A DNA stretch of 64,000 nucleotides, taken from positions 19,689 through 83,688 of the forward strand of contig JAYGDB010000048.1 in the NCBI GenBank assembly GCA_046583095.1, given 5' to 3'. Under the pieces are notes generated by a model. That model was given only the letters and a program-made list of their open reading frames with translations. It had not been told where the DNA came from and did not search any database. A program made the translations under genes and the position numbers. The stretch is from JAJDAN01 sp046583095. Lineage in GTDB: Bacteria > Myxococcota_A > UBA9160 > UBA4427. Shown piece by piece: positions 1 through 7,741 of this stretch; within the stretch, counting starts at the first letter, position 1; each line of letters opens with the position of its first letter.

Positions 1-627
1 CAGGCAACAGCCGAAGAACTCGGGGATGCGGCGCGCTACCAACACTGCGACGTCTCTCGCGAGGCGGACTGGGCAGCCACCATGGAGGCGGTACTCGACT
101 GGGGCGGCCGCCTCGACGTGCTCGTGAACAATGCCGCCGTGCTGCATCTCGATTGGCTCGAGAACACGACGGCGGCGGACTACGAGCGCCTCTTCCGCGT
201 AAACGAGCTGGGCGTCTTCTTGGGAGTGCGCTCGGCCATCGCGCCGATGCGCGCGGCGGGCGGCGGCTCGATCGTGAACATCTCCACCGTCGACGCCGCG
301 CTGCCCTCGCCGCTGACGGTTGCGTACTCGGCTACCAAGTTCGCCGTGGAAGGAATCACGCGAGTGGCTGCGCTCGAGCTGCGAGCCGACAAGATCCGCG
401 TGAATGCGGTGAACGCGGGCTTCGGAAGCAAGCATCTCGTGATGGAAGCGACCGGTGGGTTCCAGCCACCCCAGGCGGTGATCGAGGCCCACGACAAGCC
501 GGAGGAGATCTCGGCGGGCGCGCGAACGGTGCTGTTCCTGGCTTCCGATGACAGCTCGATCGTGACGGGCGCGTCGCTTGCGGCAGACCACGGCTTTGCG
601 GCAGGGATGCCCTTGCCGAAGCGTTGA
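1..627 (+). CDS. SDR-family oxidoreductase, 5' end cut off
   Basis: Short-chain dehydrogenase/reductase using NAD(P)(H); the substrate cannot be told. The reading frame is open from base 1, so the gene starts upstream of the window. The N-terminal GxxxGxG dinucleotide site is missing, but the next family landmarks are present in order: DVS at visible codons 17-19, the NNAA motif at codons 43-46, the catalytic serine in NIS near codon 95, and YSATK (Y109, K113) as the catalytic Tyr/Lys pair. The C-terminal stretch with LASDDSSIVTGASLAADHG is the usual end of classical SDRs. An internal ATG at 82 would remove the DVS region, so it is not the true start. A serine hydrolase follows 47 bases later on the same strand. 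The family is certain; the function is not. Confidence 0.9.
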   Translation, partial: QATAEELGDAARYQHCDVSREADWAATMEAVLDWGGRLDVLVNNAAVLHLDWLENTTAADYERLFRVNELGVFLGVRSAIAPMRAAGGGSIVNISTVDAALPSPLTVAYSATKFAVEGITRVAALELRADKIRVNAVNAGFGSKHLVMEATGGFQPPQAVIEAHDKPEEISAGARTVLFLASDDSSIVTGASLAADHGFAAGMPLPKR

Positions 628-674
628 TGCTGCCACGCCGACCCCGAGCCCACAGGCGCTGTAACGTCTGACCC

Positions 675-1688
675 ATGGCCAACGAAATCGACGTCACACC
701 ACTTCGAGAAGCGGCCGCCGAAGAGATCGCCAACGGGCTCACTGCCTGCCAGCTCGCCGTGGGCCGAGAGGGCGAGATCGTCTGGACGGAATCCTTCGGT
801 ACCGCCGATCCCGAGACGCGCTTCGGCGTCGCATCCGCCACCAAGCCAATCGTCGCCTCGGCGATCTGGTTGCTGATCGGCGACGGCCTGCTCGACATCA
901 GCCGACCCGTCGCCGACTACGCCCCCGAGTTTGGAGCCAACGGCAAGCATGCGGTGACCGTCGAGCAGGTGCTACTGATGATCTGCGGCTTCCCGAGCGC
1001 GATGATGGGCCCGCTCGAAGGCGCCGACCCCGAGCGCCGCATCGCGCGCCTCGCCAGGTGGGAACTCGAGTACGAGCCGGGCACCCAGTACGTCTACCAC
1101 GGGGGCTCCGCTCACTGGGTGTTGGCCGAGCTGATCGAACGACTCGGCGGCCTCGACTTCCGCGACTTCGTCGAGCAGCGCGTCACGCAGCCGCTCGGCC
1201 TGCCGCGCGTGCTCGGCATCCCGCGCGCCGAGCAGACGAAGATCGCGCAGCTCTCGGGACCGTCGCCGCGCGACCGAGCCTTCGACTACGGGGAAATGAT
1301 CGAAGCCGGGGTCCCGGGCGGCGGTGGCGTCATGACGGCTTCCACGCTCGCACTCTTCTACCAGGCCCTCCTCCACAATCCCGGCGGCTTGTGGAAGGCC
1401 GACGTGCTCGAGGACGCCACCACGAACATCCGCTGCACGCTCCCCGATCCGCTGATGAACCTGCCCGCCAACCGCACGCTCGGCGTGGTGATCGGCGCCG
1501 GCTTCGGAACCACCTGGGGGAAGTCGCCGACCGCCTTCGGCTGGCCCGGCGCCGGCGGCCAGATCGGCTTCGCGGAGCCCGCAACCGGGATCTCGTTCTC
1601 GTTCCTGCAGGCCGGCGATCCCGACCAGACGAGCCAGTTCGGCCGCGCGCTCAAACTGTCGAGCCTGGCTCTCGGGCTAGGGGGCTGA
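675..1688 (+). CDS. Serine hydrolase of the beta-lactamase / class C fold
   Basis: Predicted 337-residue hydrolase of the beta-lactamase family (EstB-like esterases, class C beta-lactamases, DD-peptidases). The nucleophile motif SxxK is visible as S54-A-T-K57. A YHGGSAHW stretch sits where the family carries YxN, so the second motif is atypical (Y-H-G). No signal peptide is apparent, which favours a cytoplasmic esterase over a cell-wall enzyme. The ATG at 675 has no convincing Shine-Dalgarno sequence. It lies downstream of an SDR gene and upstream of a nitronate monooxygenase, so a catabolic esterase role is plausible but unproven. Confidence 0.85.
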   Translation: MANEIDVTPLREAAAEEIANGLTACQLAVGREGEIVWTESFGTADPETRFGVASATKPIVASAIWLLIGDGLLDISRPVADYAPEFGANGKHAVTVEQVLLMICGFPSAMMGPLEGADPERRIARLARWELEYEPGTQYVYHGGSAHWVLAELIERLGGLDFRDFVEQRVTQPLGLPRVLGIPRAEQTKIAQLSGPSPRDRAFDYGEMIEAGVPGGGGVMTASTLALFYQALLHNPGGLWKADVLEDATTNIRCTLPDPLMNLPANRTLGVVIGAGFGTTWGKSPTAFGWPGAGGQIGFAEPATGISFSFLQAGDPDQTSQFGRALKLSSLALGLGG

Positions 1689-1804
1689 GCGACACGCCCG
1701 GCGCCCCATCGCTTCGCCACCGGCCGGCGGTTGAGCCTAGGATACAGACCGCACTACAATCGCGGTTCGGACGGTCTCGCCGCCCGCCCCGTCAGGAGGC
1801 TCCC

Positions 1805-2995
1805 ATGCGCACCGATCTCTGCGATCTCTTCGGCATCGACGTTCCGATCTTCGCGTTCAGCCACTGTCGAGACGTCGTGGCTGCGGTCACGAACGCTGGC
1901 GGGCTCGGGGTACTGGGCGCCCTGGCCTTCTCGCCCGAGCAACTCGAACTCGAACTCAGGTGGATCGACGACAACGTCGACGGGAAGCCCTACGGCGTCG
2001 ACACCGTGATGCCCATGAGCTACGCGGGCAAGGACGAGGGCCTCGGCAAGGCCGACGCGGACACGGGCAAGGTCGACGCCAGCGCCTTCAAGGACATGAT
2101 TCCCGAAGAGACCAAGAAGTGGATCGAGCGGGTGCTCGAGGAGTACGAGGTGCCGCCCCTGCCCGAAAGCGCACGCAGCGGCACGGACTCCGGGGTCGGC
2201 GGCAGCAGTGGGCTCCTCGGCTGGACCGATGGCGGCGGACGCAACCACGTCGAGGTCGCCCTTCGGCACGAGGGCGTCAAGCTGCTCGTGAACGCACTCG
2301 GCCCGCCGCCCAAGGACATCATCGACCTGGCCCACGAGCACGGCGTGAAGGTCGCGGCGCTCACCGGAGCCGTCGAGCACGCGCTGCGTCAGAAGCAGGC
2401 CGGCGTCGACATCATCGTCGCCCAGGGAACCGAGGCCGGCGGCCATACCGGCGAGATCGGCTCGATGGTCCTGATTCCCGACATCGTCGATGCGGTGGCA
2501 CCCACGCCCGTCCTCGGCGCCGGCGGCATCGCGACCGGCCGCCAGGCGGCCGCTGCCATGGCGCTCGGCGCATCGGGCGTCTGGACCGGCTCGGTCTGGC
2601 TCACCGTCGACGAGGCGGACGCCTCCCAGCTCCTGAAGGACAAGCTCTTCAGCGCGAAGCCCAAGGATGCCGTGCGCTCCCGCTCGCTGTCGGGCAAGCC
2701 GGCGAGGCTCCTGCGAACCGGCTGGACCGAGGCCTGGGAGCGGGAGGACTGTCCCGGAACCTTGCCGATGCCGCTGCAGTACATGGCGTGTGCCGAGGCC
2801 CAGGCCCGCATCGGCCTGGCGGCGCGCAAGGAAGGCTCGAAGGCCCGCGACCTGATCGGGATGCCGGTCGGGCAGGTCGTCGGCCGCATGACCCAGGAGA
2901 TGAGCTCCAAAGACGTCATCTACCAGTTCATCGACGAGTTCATCGAGGTGGTGGATCGGCTGCAACAGACCCTCGACGCAGCCGACGCGAAGTAG
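1805..2995 (+). CDS. Nitronate monooxygenase-family FMN oxidoreductase
   Basis: Protein of 396 residues of the NMO / 2-nitropropane dioxygenase TIM-barrel family, which oxidises alkyl nitronates (some members act as enoyl reductases) with FMN. The N-terminus (DLFGIDVPIFAF, then TNAGGLGVLGA) and the AQGTEAGGHTG phosphate-binding segment are typical, as are GAGGIATG and the following ALGASGVWTGSVWL. The ATG at 1805 is chosen because a strong AGGAGG lies about 6 bases upstream; a longer open frame upstream overlaps the preceding gene. Two regions (around residues 75-100 and 120-140) look like lineage-specific insertions. Cytoplasmic. Confidence 0.88.
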   Translation: MRTDLCDLFGIDVPIFAFSHCRDVVAAVTNAGGLGVLGALAFSPEQLELELRWIDDNVDGKPYGVDTVMPMSYAGKDEGLGKADADTGKVDASAFKDMIPEETKKWIERVLEEYEVPPLPESARSGTDSGVGGSSGLLGWTDGGGRNHVEVALRHEGVKLLVNALGPPPKDIIDLAHEHGVKVAALTGAVEHALRQKQAGVDIIVAQGTEAGGHTGEIGSMVLIPDIVDAVAPTPVLGAGGIATGRQAAAAMALGASGVWTGSVWLTVDEADASQLLKDKLFSAKPKDAVRSRSLSGKPARLLRTGWTEAWEREDCPGTLPMPLQYMACAEAQARIGLAARKEGSKARDLIGMPVGQVVGRMTQEMSSKDVIYQFIDEFIEVVDRLQQTLDAADAK

Positions 2996-3058
2996 ACACA
3001 CCCTGTAGAAACGGGGACTTCCGCTCCTCCAGACGCTCAGCGAGGCCCGGGCTCGGTT

Positions 3059-3076
3059 ATTGACATCCATGTCAAT
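3059..3076. promoter_or_regulatory. Palindromic operator candidate (8-2-8) with embedded TTGACA
   Basis: An exact inverted repeat with 8-base arms ATTGACAT and ATGTCAAT separated by two bases. It lies 50 bases upstream of the acyl-CoA dehydrogenase start at 3126. TTGACA (3060-3065) could be a -35 box, in which case a repressor bound here would block RNA polymerase. No good -10 was found at the expected spacing. The core TGACA-N4-TGTCA recurs at 38644-38659. Confidence 0.6.
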
Positions 3077-3125
3077 CCGATGGATTGTCCCGAGTTCGAA
3101 CGACATTCACCCCTCGGAGACCCCC

Positions 3126-4238
3126 ATGAATTTCGACTTTTCGGAGGAGCAGAAGCTCCTCCAGAAGACGGCGCGTGATTTCCTCGCCGAGCACTCGCCG
3201 CTGACGGTCTGCCGCGAGATCCTCGAGTCGGATCAGCCCTACTCCCAGGCGCTCTTCAAGGCCACTGCCGAGATGGGCTTCCAGGGCACCGTGATTCCGG
3301 AAGAGTACGGCGGCGCCGGCTTCGGACATCTCGAGTTGGCCGTCGTCGCGGAAGAACTCGGTCGCGCCGTCGCGCCGGTTCCGTTCTCTTCCAGCGTCTA
3401 CCTGGCAACCGAAGCGATCCTGCTCGCGGGGTCGGACGACCAGAAGCAGCAGTATCTGCCGAAGCTCGCGTCCGGCGAGGCGATCGGAACCCTCGCTGTC
3501 GTCGAGAAATCGGGACAGAACGGCACCGAGGGCGTCGAGGTGTCGTTCAAGGACGGCAAGCTCTCCGGCACGAAGCTGCCCGTCCCGGACGGGGACGTGG
3601 CCGACTTCGCGGTCGTGGCCGCGCAGACGAAGGACGGGCTCGCTCTCGTAATCGTCGACCTGGACGGGGACGGCATAACGCGCAAGGCCGTCGGCTCGTT
3701 CGATCCCTCGCGGTCGCTGGCACAAATCGAGTTCACCGACGCCCCGGCCAGCTTGCTGGGCGACCCGGGCGCGGCCGAGGCCATCCTCGAGAAGGTCTTC
3801 AACCGGGCTGCAGTGCTGATCGGCTTCGAGCAGCTCGGCGGGGCCGAGCGGGCGTTCGAGATCACCAAGGAGTTCATGCAGGGCCGCTACGCGTTCGGTC
3901 GTCCGATCGCGTCCTTCCAGGCCCTCAAGCACCGACTCGCCGACCTGTGGTGCGAGATCCAGCTCACCCGCTCGAACTGCTACTACGGGGCCTGGGCTCT
4001 CAGCAACGACGCCGAGGAGCTCGGGATTGCGGCCTGCATCTCCCGGATCGCAGCCTGCAAGGCCTACGACCTCGCCGGCGTCGAGATGATCCAGCTGCAC
4101 GGGGGCGTCGGATACACGTGGGAGTACGACTGCCACCTCTTCTATCGCCGGGCCAAGTTCCTTTCCGTGGTCATCGGCAGCCCGGCCAGCTGGAAGCACA
4201 AGCTGGTCTCTCGCCTGCAAACCCAGAACGCAGCCTGA
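3126..4238 (+). CDS. Acyl-CoA dehydrogenase, small-subunit type
   Basis: FAD-dependent acyl-CoA dehydrogenase of 370 residues. MNFDFSEEQKLLQKTARDFL is the standard first helix of the family, so the ATG at 3126, preceded by GGAG, is preferred over an in-frame start at 3060. The C-terminal segment (QLHGGVGYTWEYDCHLFYRRAKF) resembles the beta subunits of mycobacterial-type heteromeric FadE pairs (FadE28/29-like). These pair with a separate catalytic subunit, which fits the second dehydrogenase 22 bases downstream. Probably one operon controlled from the palindrome at 3059. Substrate unknown; ring or side-chain acyl-CoA is an inference. Confidence 0.9.
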   Translation: MNFDFSEEQKLLQKTARDFLAEHSPLTVCREILESDQPYSQALFKATAEMGFQGTVIPEEYGGAGFGHLELAVVAEELGRAVAPVPFSSSVYLATEAILLAGSDDQKQQYLPKLASGEAIGTLAVVEKSGQNGTEGVEVSFKDGKLSGTKLPVPDGDVADFAVVAAQTKDGLALVIVDLDGDGITRKAVGSFDPSRSLAQIEFTDAPASLLGDPGAAEAILEKVFNRAAVLIGFEQLGGAERAFEITKEFMQGRYAFGRPIASFQALKHRLADLWCEIQLTRSNCYYGAWALSNDAEELGIAACISRIAACKAYDLAGVEMIQLHGGVGYTWEYDCHLFYRRAKFLSVVIGSPASWKHKLVSRLQTQNAA

Positions 4239-4260
4239 CGACAGCATTCGATCGGAGACG

Positions 4261-5508
4261 ATGATGGACTTCAACGACACCCCCGAAGAAGAGGCGTTCC
4301 GCAACGAAGCCCGAAGCTGGCTCGAGGCAAACGCCAAGCTGAAGAACCTCAACGACCCGGGAGAGGATCTGCTGGGTGAACGCTCGTCGCCCGACGTCAT
4401 CCGCGACTCCCAGGCTTGGCAGAAGCAGAAGGCCGAGGCCGGTTGGGCGTGCATCACCTGGCCGAAGGAGTACGGCGGCCGAGAGGCCACGTCGATCCAG
4501 AGCGTGATCTGGGGACAGGAAGAGGGAAAGTTCCAGACCCCGCCGAACGTCTTCGGCATCGGTCTGGGGATGTGCGGGCCGACGATCCTCACCCATGGAA
4601 CCGAAGAGCAGAAGCAGCGCTGGGTTCCCGAACTCCTGTCGGGAGAGAAGATCTGGTGCCAGCTCTTCAGTGAGCCCGCTGCCGGATCCGATCTCGCGGG
4701 CCTGCGCACCACCGCGGTGAAGGACGGCGACGACTGGGTGGTCAACGGCCAGAAGATCTGGACGACCGGCGCTCACTACTGCGATTGGGGAATCCTGGTC
4801 GTACGAACCGACGCGAACGTCGCGAAGCACGCGGGCCTCAGCTACTTCGTCGTCGACATGCGGGCCCCCGGCATCGAGATACGCCCGATCGTGCAGATCA
4901 ACGGCGGCAAGGGCTTCAACGAGGTCTTCTTCACCGACGTGCGGATCCCGGATGCGAACCGACTCTCCGAGGTGGGCAACGGTTGGGCTGTCGCGATCAC
5001 GACACTGATGAACGAGCGTGCATCGATCGGCGGGGGCGGTGCCGGCGGCGGCGTCAGCGACTTGCTCGAGATGGCCGAGAACACCGAGGTCAACGGCAGG
5101 CCGGCGATCGAGGATTCGGCGGTCCGCGAGAAGATCGCCGACCTCTACACCCGCAGCCGCGGCGTGCAGTACACCGGCTACCGGACCCTGACGGCCCTCT
5201 CGCGGGGGACGACACCCGGCCCGGAAGCCAGCCTCGGCAAGCTCGTCGGCGGCGCTCTCGCCCAGGACATGTCGGCCTTCGGAATCGAGTTGGCCGGCGT
5301 GACCGGTGCCACCCTCGACGACGACATCACGCCGAGCGACTCGCTCTGGCAGGACATGTACCTCTCCATCCCGGGCCTGCGCATCGCGGGCGGCACCGAC
5401 GAGGTGCTGCGGAACATCATCGCGGAGCGGGTCCTCGGCCTGCCGCCGGAAACCCGGCCCGACAAGGGCATCGCGTTCAAGGACATCCCGACGGGTCCCG
5501 CGAACTAG
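4261..5508 (+). CDS. Acyl-CoA dehydrogenase, large-subunit type
   Basis: Acyl-CoA dehydrogenase of 415 residues, partner of the preceding gene. Family landmarks include the FAD/substrate segment CQLFSEPAAGSDLAGLRT, VVNGQKIWTTGAHY, and the C-terminal GGTDEVLRNIIAERVLGLP. Two ATG codons are adjacent (4261 and 4264) after GGAG; spacing slightly favours the second. The gene is followed by a strong hairpin at 5530, so the operon probably ends here. A two-subunit alpha2beta2 enzyme is inferred from order and from the subunit types; each could also act alone. Confidence 0.92.
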   Translation: MMDFNDTPEEEAFRNEARSWLEANAKLKNLNDPGEDLLGERSSPDVIRDSQAWQKQKAEAGWACITWPKEYGGREATSIQSVIWGQEEGKFQTPPNVFGIGLGMCGPTILTHGTEEQKQRWVPELLSGEKIWCQLFSEPAAGSDLAGLRTTAVKDGDDWVVNGQKIWTTGAHYCDWGILVVRTDANVAKHAGLSYFVVDMRAPGIEIRPIVQINGGKGFNEVFFTDVRIPDANRLSEVGNGWAVAITTLMNERASIGGGGAGGGVSDLLEMAENTEVNGRPAIEDSAVREKIADLYTRSRGVQYTGYRTLTALSRGTTPGPEASLGKLVGGALAQDMSAFGIELAGVTGATLDDDITPSDSLWQDMYLSIPGLRIAGGTDEVLRNIIAERVLGLPPETRPDKGIAFKDIPTGPAN

Positions 5509-5529
5509 AACACCCCAGGTCCTCCACGA

Positions 5530-5561
5530 GAAGCCCGGGCCGCCTTCGCGGTCCGGGCTTC
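5530..5561 (+). terminator. Rho-independent-type terminator after the acyl-CoA dehydrogenase pair
   Basis: A near-perfect hairpin: GAAGCCCGG pairs with CCGGGCTTC, then a G-T pair, then CCGC with GCGG around a CTTC loop. It starts 21 bases after the stop at 5508. The run after the stem is only mildly T-rich (TCCATCTCC). Confidence 0.7.
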
Positions 5562-5703
5562 TCCATCTCCGGGCCGACTCGATCTCGGGAACCTTCAGCA
5601 GCGATCACGAAGGACCGATGAAGCTGCCAGCAAGGGCGATCCCAGCGAGCCCAGACCGGTGTCACGCTAACATCCTGCGCGCTCGGTTCAGCCCGGAGAA
5701 TCC

Positions 5704-7452
5704 ATGGACTCCACCCGCCTCGGCCCCGAACACCGCGCGCAGTCCTTGCGGCGCATGCGCGACGAGGTGTTCGACGTCGCGATCGTCGGCGGCGGCGTCA
5801 CGGGAGCTGGAGCCGCTCTCGACGCAGCCACTCGCGGGCTGAGCGTGGCACTGATCGAGCAGCGCGATTGGGCGGCGGGCACGTCGAGCCGCTCGAGCAA
5901 GCTCATCCACGGCGGTCTTCGCTACCTCGAACAGGGTGAGGTCGCGCTCGTACGCGAGGCTCGGCGCGAGCAGAGCCTGATGCTTACCCGGCTGTGCCCG
6001 CACCTGGTCACGCCGGTGTCCTTCCTGCTGCCTCTCGACCCGCGCGCCAGCCGCAGGCTCTGGCAACGACCGTACTACGGTGCCGGGATCGCGCTCTACG
6101 AGCTGCTGTCCGGTCGCCGCGCGCTGCCCCGACATCGTCACTGGTCTCGCAGCGGGGCGCTCAAGCGCTTCCCGGGCCTGCGCGCGGATGCCCTGGCCGG
6201 CGCCATCGAGTACTCCGACGCGATCGTCGACGACGCCCGCCACACCCTCACGCTCGCACGCACCGCTGCGCGTTACGGCGCCGCACTGGCGACGAGCGTC
6301 CGGGCCGAGGGTTTCGTCGATACGGGGAGCAGCGTCACCGGCGTCCGCGCCCGCTGCCTCGAGACAGGCGAGCAGTTCACCGTCTCGGCGCGGCGCATCG
6401 TGAATGCCACCGGTGTCTGGACCGACGACGTACAGGACATGGCGGGCCGCGGGCGGATCCACGTGCGCGCGTCGAAGGGCATCCATCTGGTGGTTCCCCG
6501 GGACCGCATCCGCGCGGAAGTCGGGCTGATCCTGCGCACGGTTTCGAGCGTCCTCTTCGTGATCCCCTGGAAGCAGCACTGGATCATCGGCACGACCGAC
6601 AGCGATTGGAATCTCGACCTGGCCCATCCGGCTGCCAGCGCCCGGGACGTCGATTACCTGCTCGAAACCGTGAACGAAGTGCTCGCCGACCCAATCTCCC
6701 GGAACGACATCGAGGGAATCTACGCCGGGCTGCGTCCGCTCCTGGCCGACGAGGACGACGCAACCAGCAAGCTGTCTCGCGAGCACGCGGTCTCCGAGTC
6801 CGTCTCGGGACTGATCACCGTGGCCGGCGGGAAGTACACGACCTACCGGATCATGGCGCGAGACACGATCGATCTCGTGGCGCGCGAGCTTCCCAAGAAG
6901 GTGCCGCCGTGCTGCACGGACGAGACGCCGCTGCTCGGCGCCGAAGGTTATTGGGGAGCCTGGAACCGCCGCGAGGCCCTCGCGTACGAATCCGGCCTGC
7001 ACGTCAGCCAGGTCGAGCATCTGCTGTCCCGCTACGGGTCGCTCACCCGCCAGGTTCTCGAGCTCGTCGGCGAGCGACCCGAGCTGGGAGAACCCCTCGA
7101 AGGCGCTCCCACCTACCTCGCCGCCGAGGTCGTCTACGCGGCGTCCCACGAGGCGGCCCTCCACCTGGAAGACGTCCTGACGCGCCGGACCCGGATCTCC
7201 GTCGAGACCTTCGATCGAGGACTGCGTGCAGCGCCCGCGGCCACACGACTGATGGCACGCGAGCTCGGCTGGGACGAGGCCACGGTGAGGCGGGAGATCC
7301 ACCACTACCAGCTTCGCGTGGACGCCGAGCGCGAATCCCAGGAGCAACTCGACGATCTGAGCGCCGACGCCACACGCCTGGGTGCACCGGACGTGCGGAT
7401 GGGCGATCTGCGCGGGCCCGAGGTCATGGAACTCTCCCGTCGTCAGCGCTAG
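5704..7452 (+). CDS. glpD: Glycerol-3-phosphate dehydrogenase/oxidase (GlpD-like)
   Basis: FAD-dependent sn-glycerol-3-phosphate dehydrogenase, 582 residues, a peripheral membrane enzyme that feeds electrons to quinone and yields dihydroxyacetone phosphate. The N-terminal FAD site DVAIVGGGVTGAG (about residues 24-36) is followed by the GlpD signature GTSSRSSKLIHGGLRYLE. GTTDSDW, LRPLLADE and the VSGLITVAGGKYTTYR segment are typical, and the C-terminal helical domain is present. ATG 5704 is preceded by CGGAGAA. The gene appears monocistronic. A GDPD lipoprotein at 62452 could supply glycerol-3-phosphate. Confidence 0.93.
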   Translation: MDSTRLGPEHRAQSLRRMRDEVFDVAIVGGGVTGAGAALDAATRGLSVALIEQRDWAAGTSSRSSKLIHGGLRYLEQGEVALVREARREQSLMLTRLCPHLVTPVSFLLPLDPRASRRLWQRPYYGAGIALYELLSGRRALPRHRHWSRSGALKRFPGLRADALAGAIEYSDAIVDDARHTLTLARTAARYGAALATSVRAEGFVDTGSSVTGVRARCLETGEQFTVSARRIVNATGVWTDDVQDMAGRGRIHVRASKGIHLVVPRDRIRAEVGLILRTVSSVLFVIPWKQHWIIGTTDSDWNLDLAHPAASARDVDYLLETVNEVLADPISRNDIEGIYAGLRPLLADEDDATSKLSREHAVSESVSGLITVAGGKYTTYRIMARDTIDLVARELPKKVPPCCTDETPLLGAEGYWGAWNRREALAYESGLHVSQVEHLLSRYGSLTRQVLELVGERPELGEPLEGAPTYLAAEVVYAASHEAALHLEDVLTRRTRISVETFDRGLRAAPAATRLMARELGWDEATVRREIHHYQLRVDAERESQEQLDDLSADATRLGAPDVRMGDLRGPEVMELSRRQR

Positions 7453-7638
7453 CGCCGGGGCGTGCCGACGGCCTCCGGTCGCGGACCGCGGGGGCGGGCC
7501 GCTCCACTGAACGCACCCCCTGGACCGCTCTGACCGTTCCGTGACCACGAGGTGCCCGACTTTTGGGCAGACCCGACGCGCACACCGCCCTGCCGGAGGC
7601 TCTAGAGCACGCGAGGCTGCTTTCGCATGCGCCGTCCA
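7453..7638. other. Intergenic stretch, upstream part of the amt control region
   Basis: Lies between glpD and the sigma-54 promoter of amt. No open frame here looks coding. An enhancer for NtrC would be expected in this stretch. The consensus pair TGCACC/GGTGCA is not obvious: only isolated half-sites are seen (GCACC near 7514 and GGTGC near 7551). Confidence 0.4.
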
Positions 7639-7654
7639 TGGCACAGGAGTTGCT
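7639..7654 (+). promoter_or_regulatory. Sigma-54 (RpoN) promoter of amt-glnK
   Basis: TGGCAC-AGGAG-TTGCT matches the -24/-12 consensus at every invariant base, with GG at 7640-7641 and GC at 7652-7653 separated by exactly 10 bases. Transcription would begin near 7665, about 77 bases before the amt start. Nitrogen-limitation control through NtrC is the known arrangement for amt/glnK genes. Confidence 0.85.
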
Positions 7655-7741
7655 GCTCCGGAGCACGACTGGCCTGCCCTGGCGAGTCTCGGGCCAGATC
7701 TCCGTCAAACTCCGGTCCGGATCGCTTGGAGGATCCACCCG

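Noticed and set aside
1754..3106. A 450-codon minus-strand open frame over the nitronate monooxygenase gene
   Set aside because: Shadow of the plus-strand gene, with no ribosome site and no recognisable domain.
5662..7644. A 660-codon minus-strand open frame over glpD
   Set aside because: It mirrors the glpD codons, has no family resemblance and arises from high GC third positions. The plus-strand frame is an intact GlpD.
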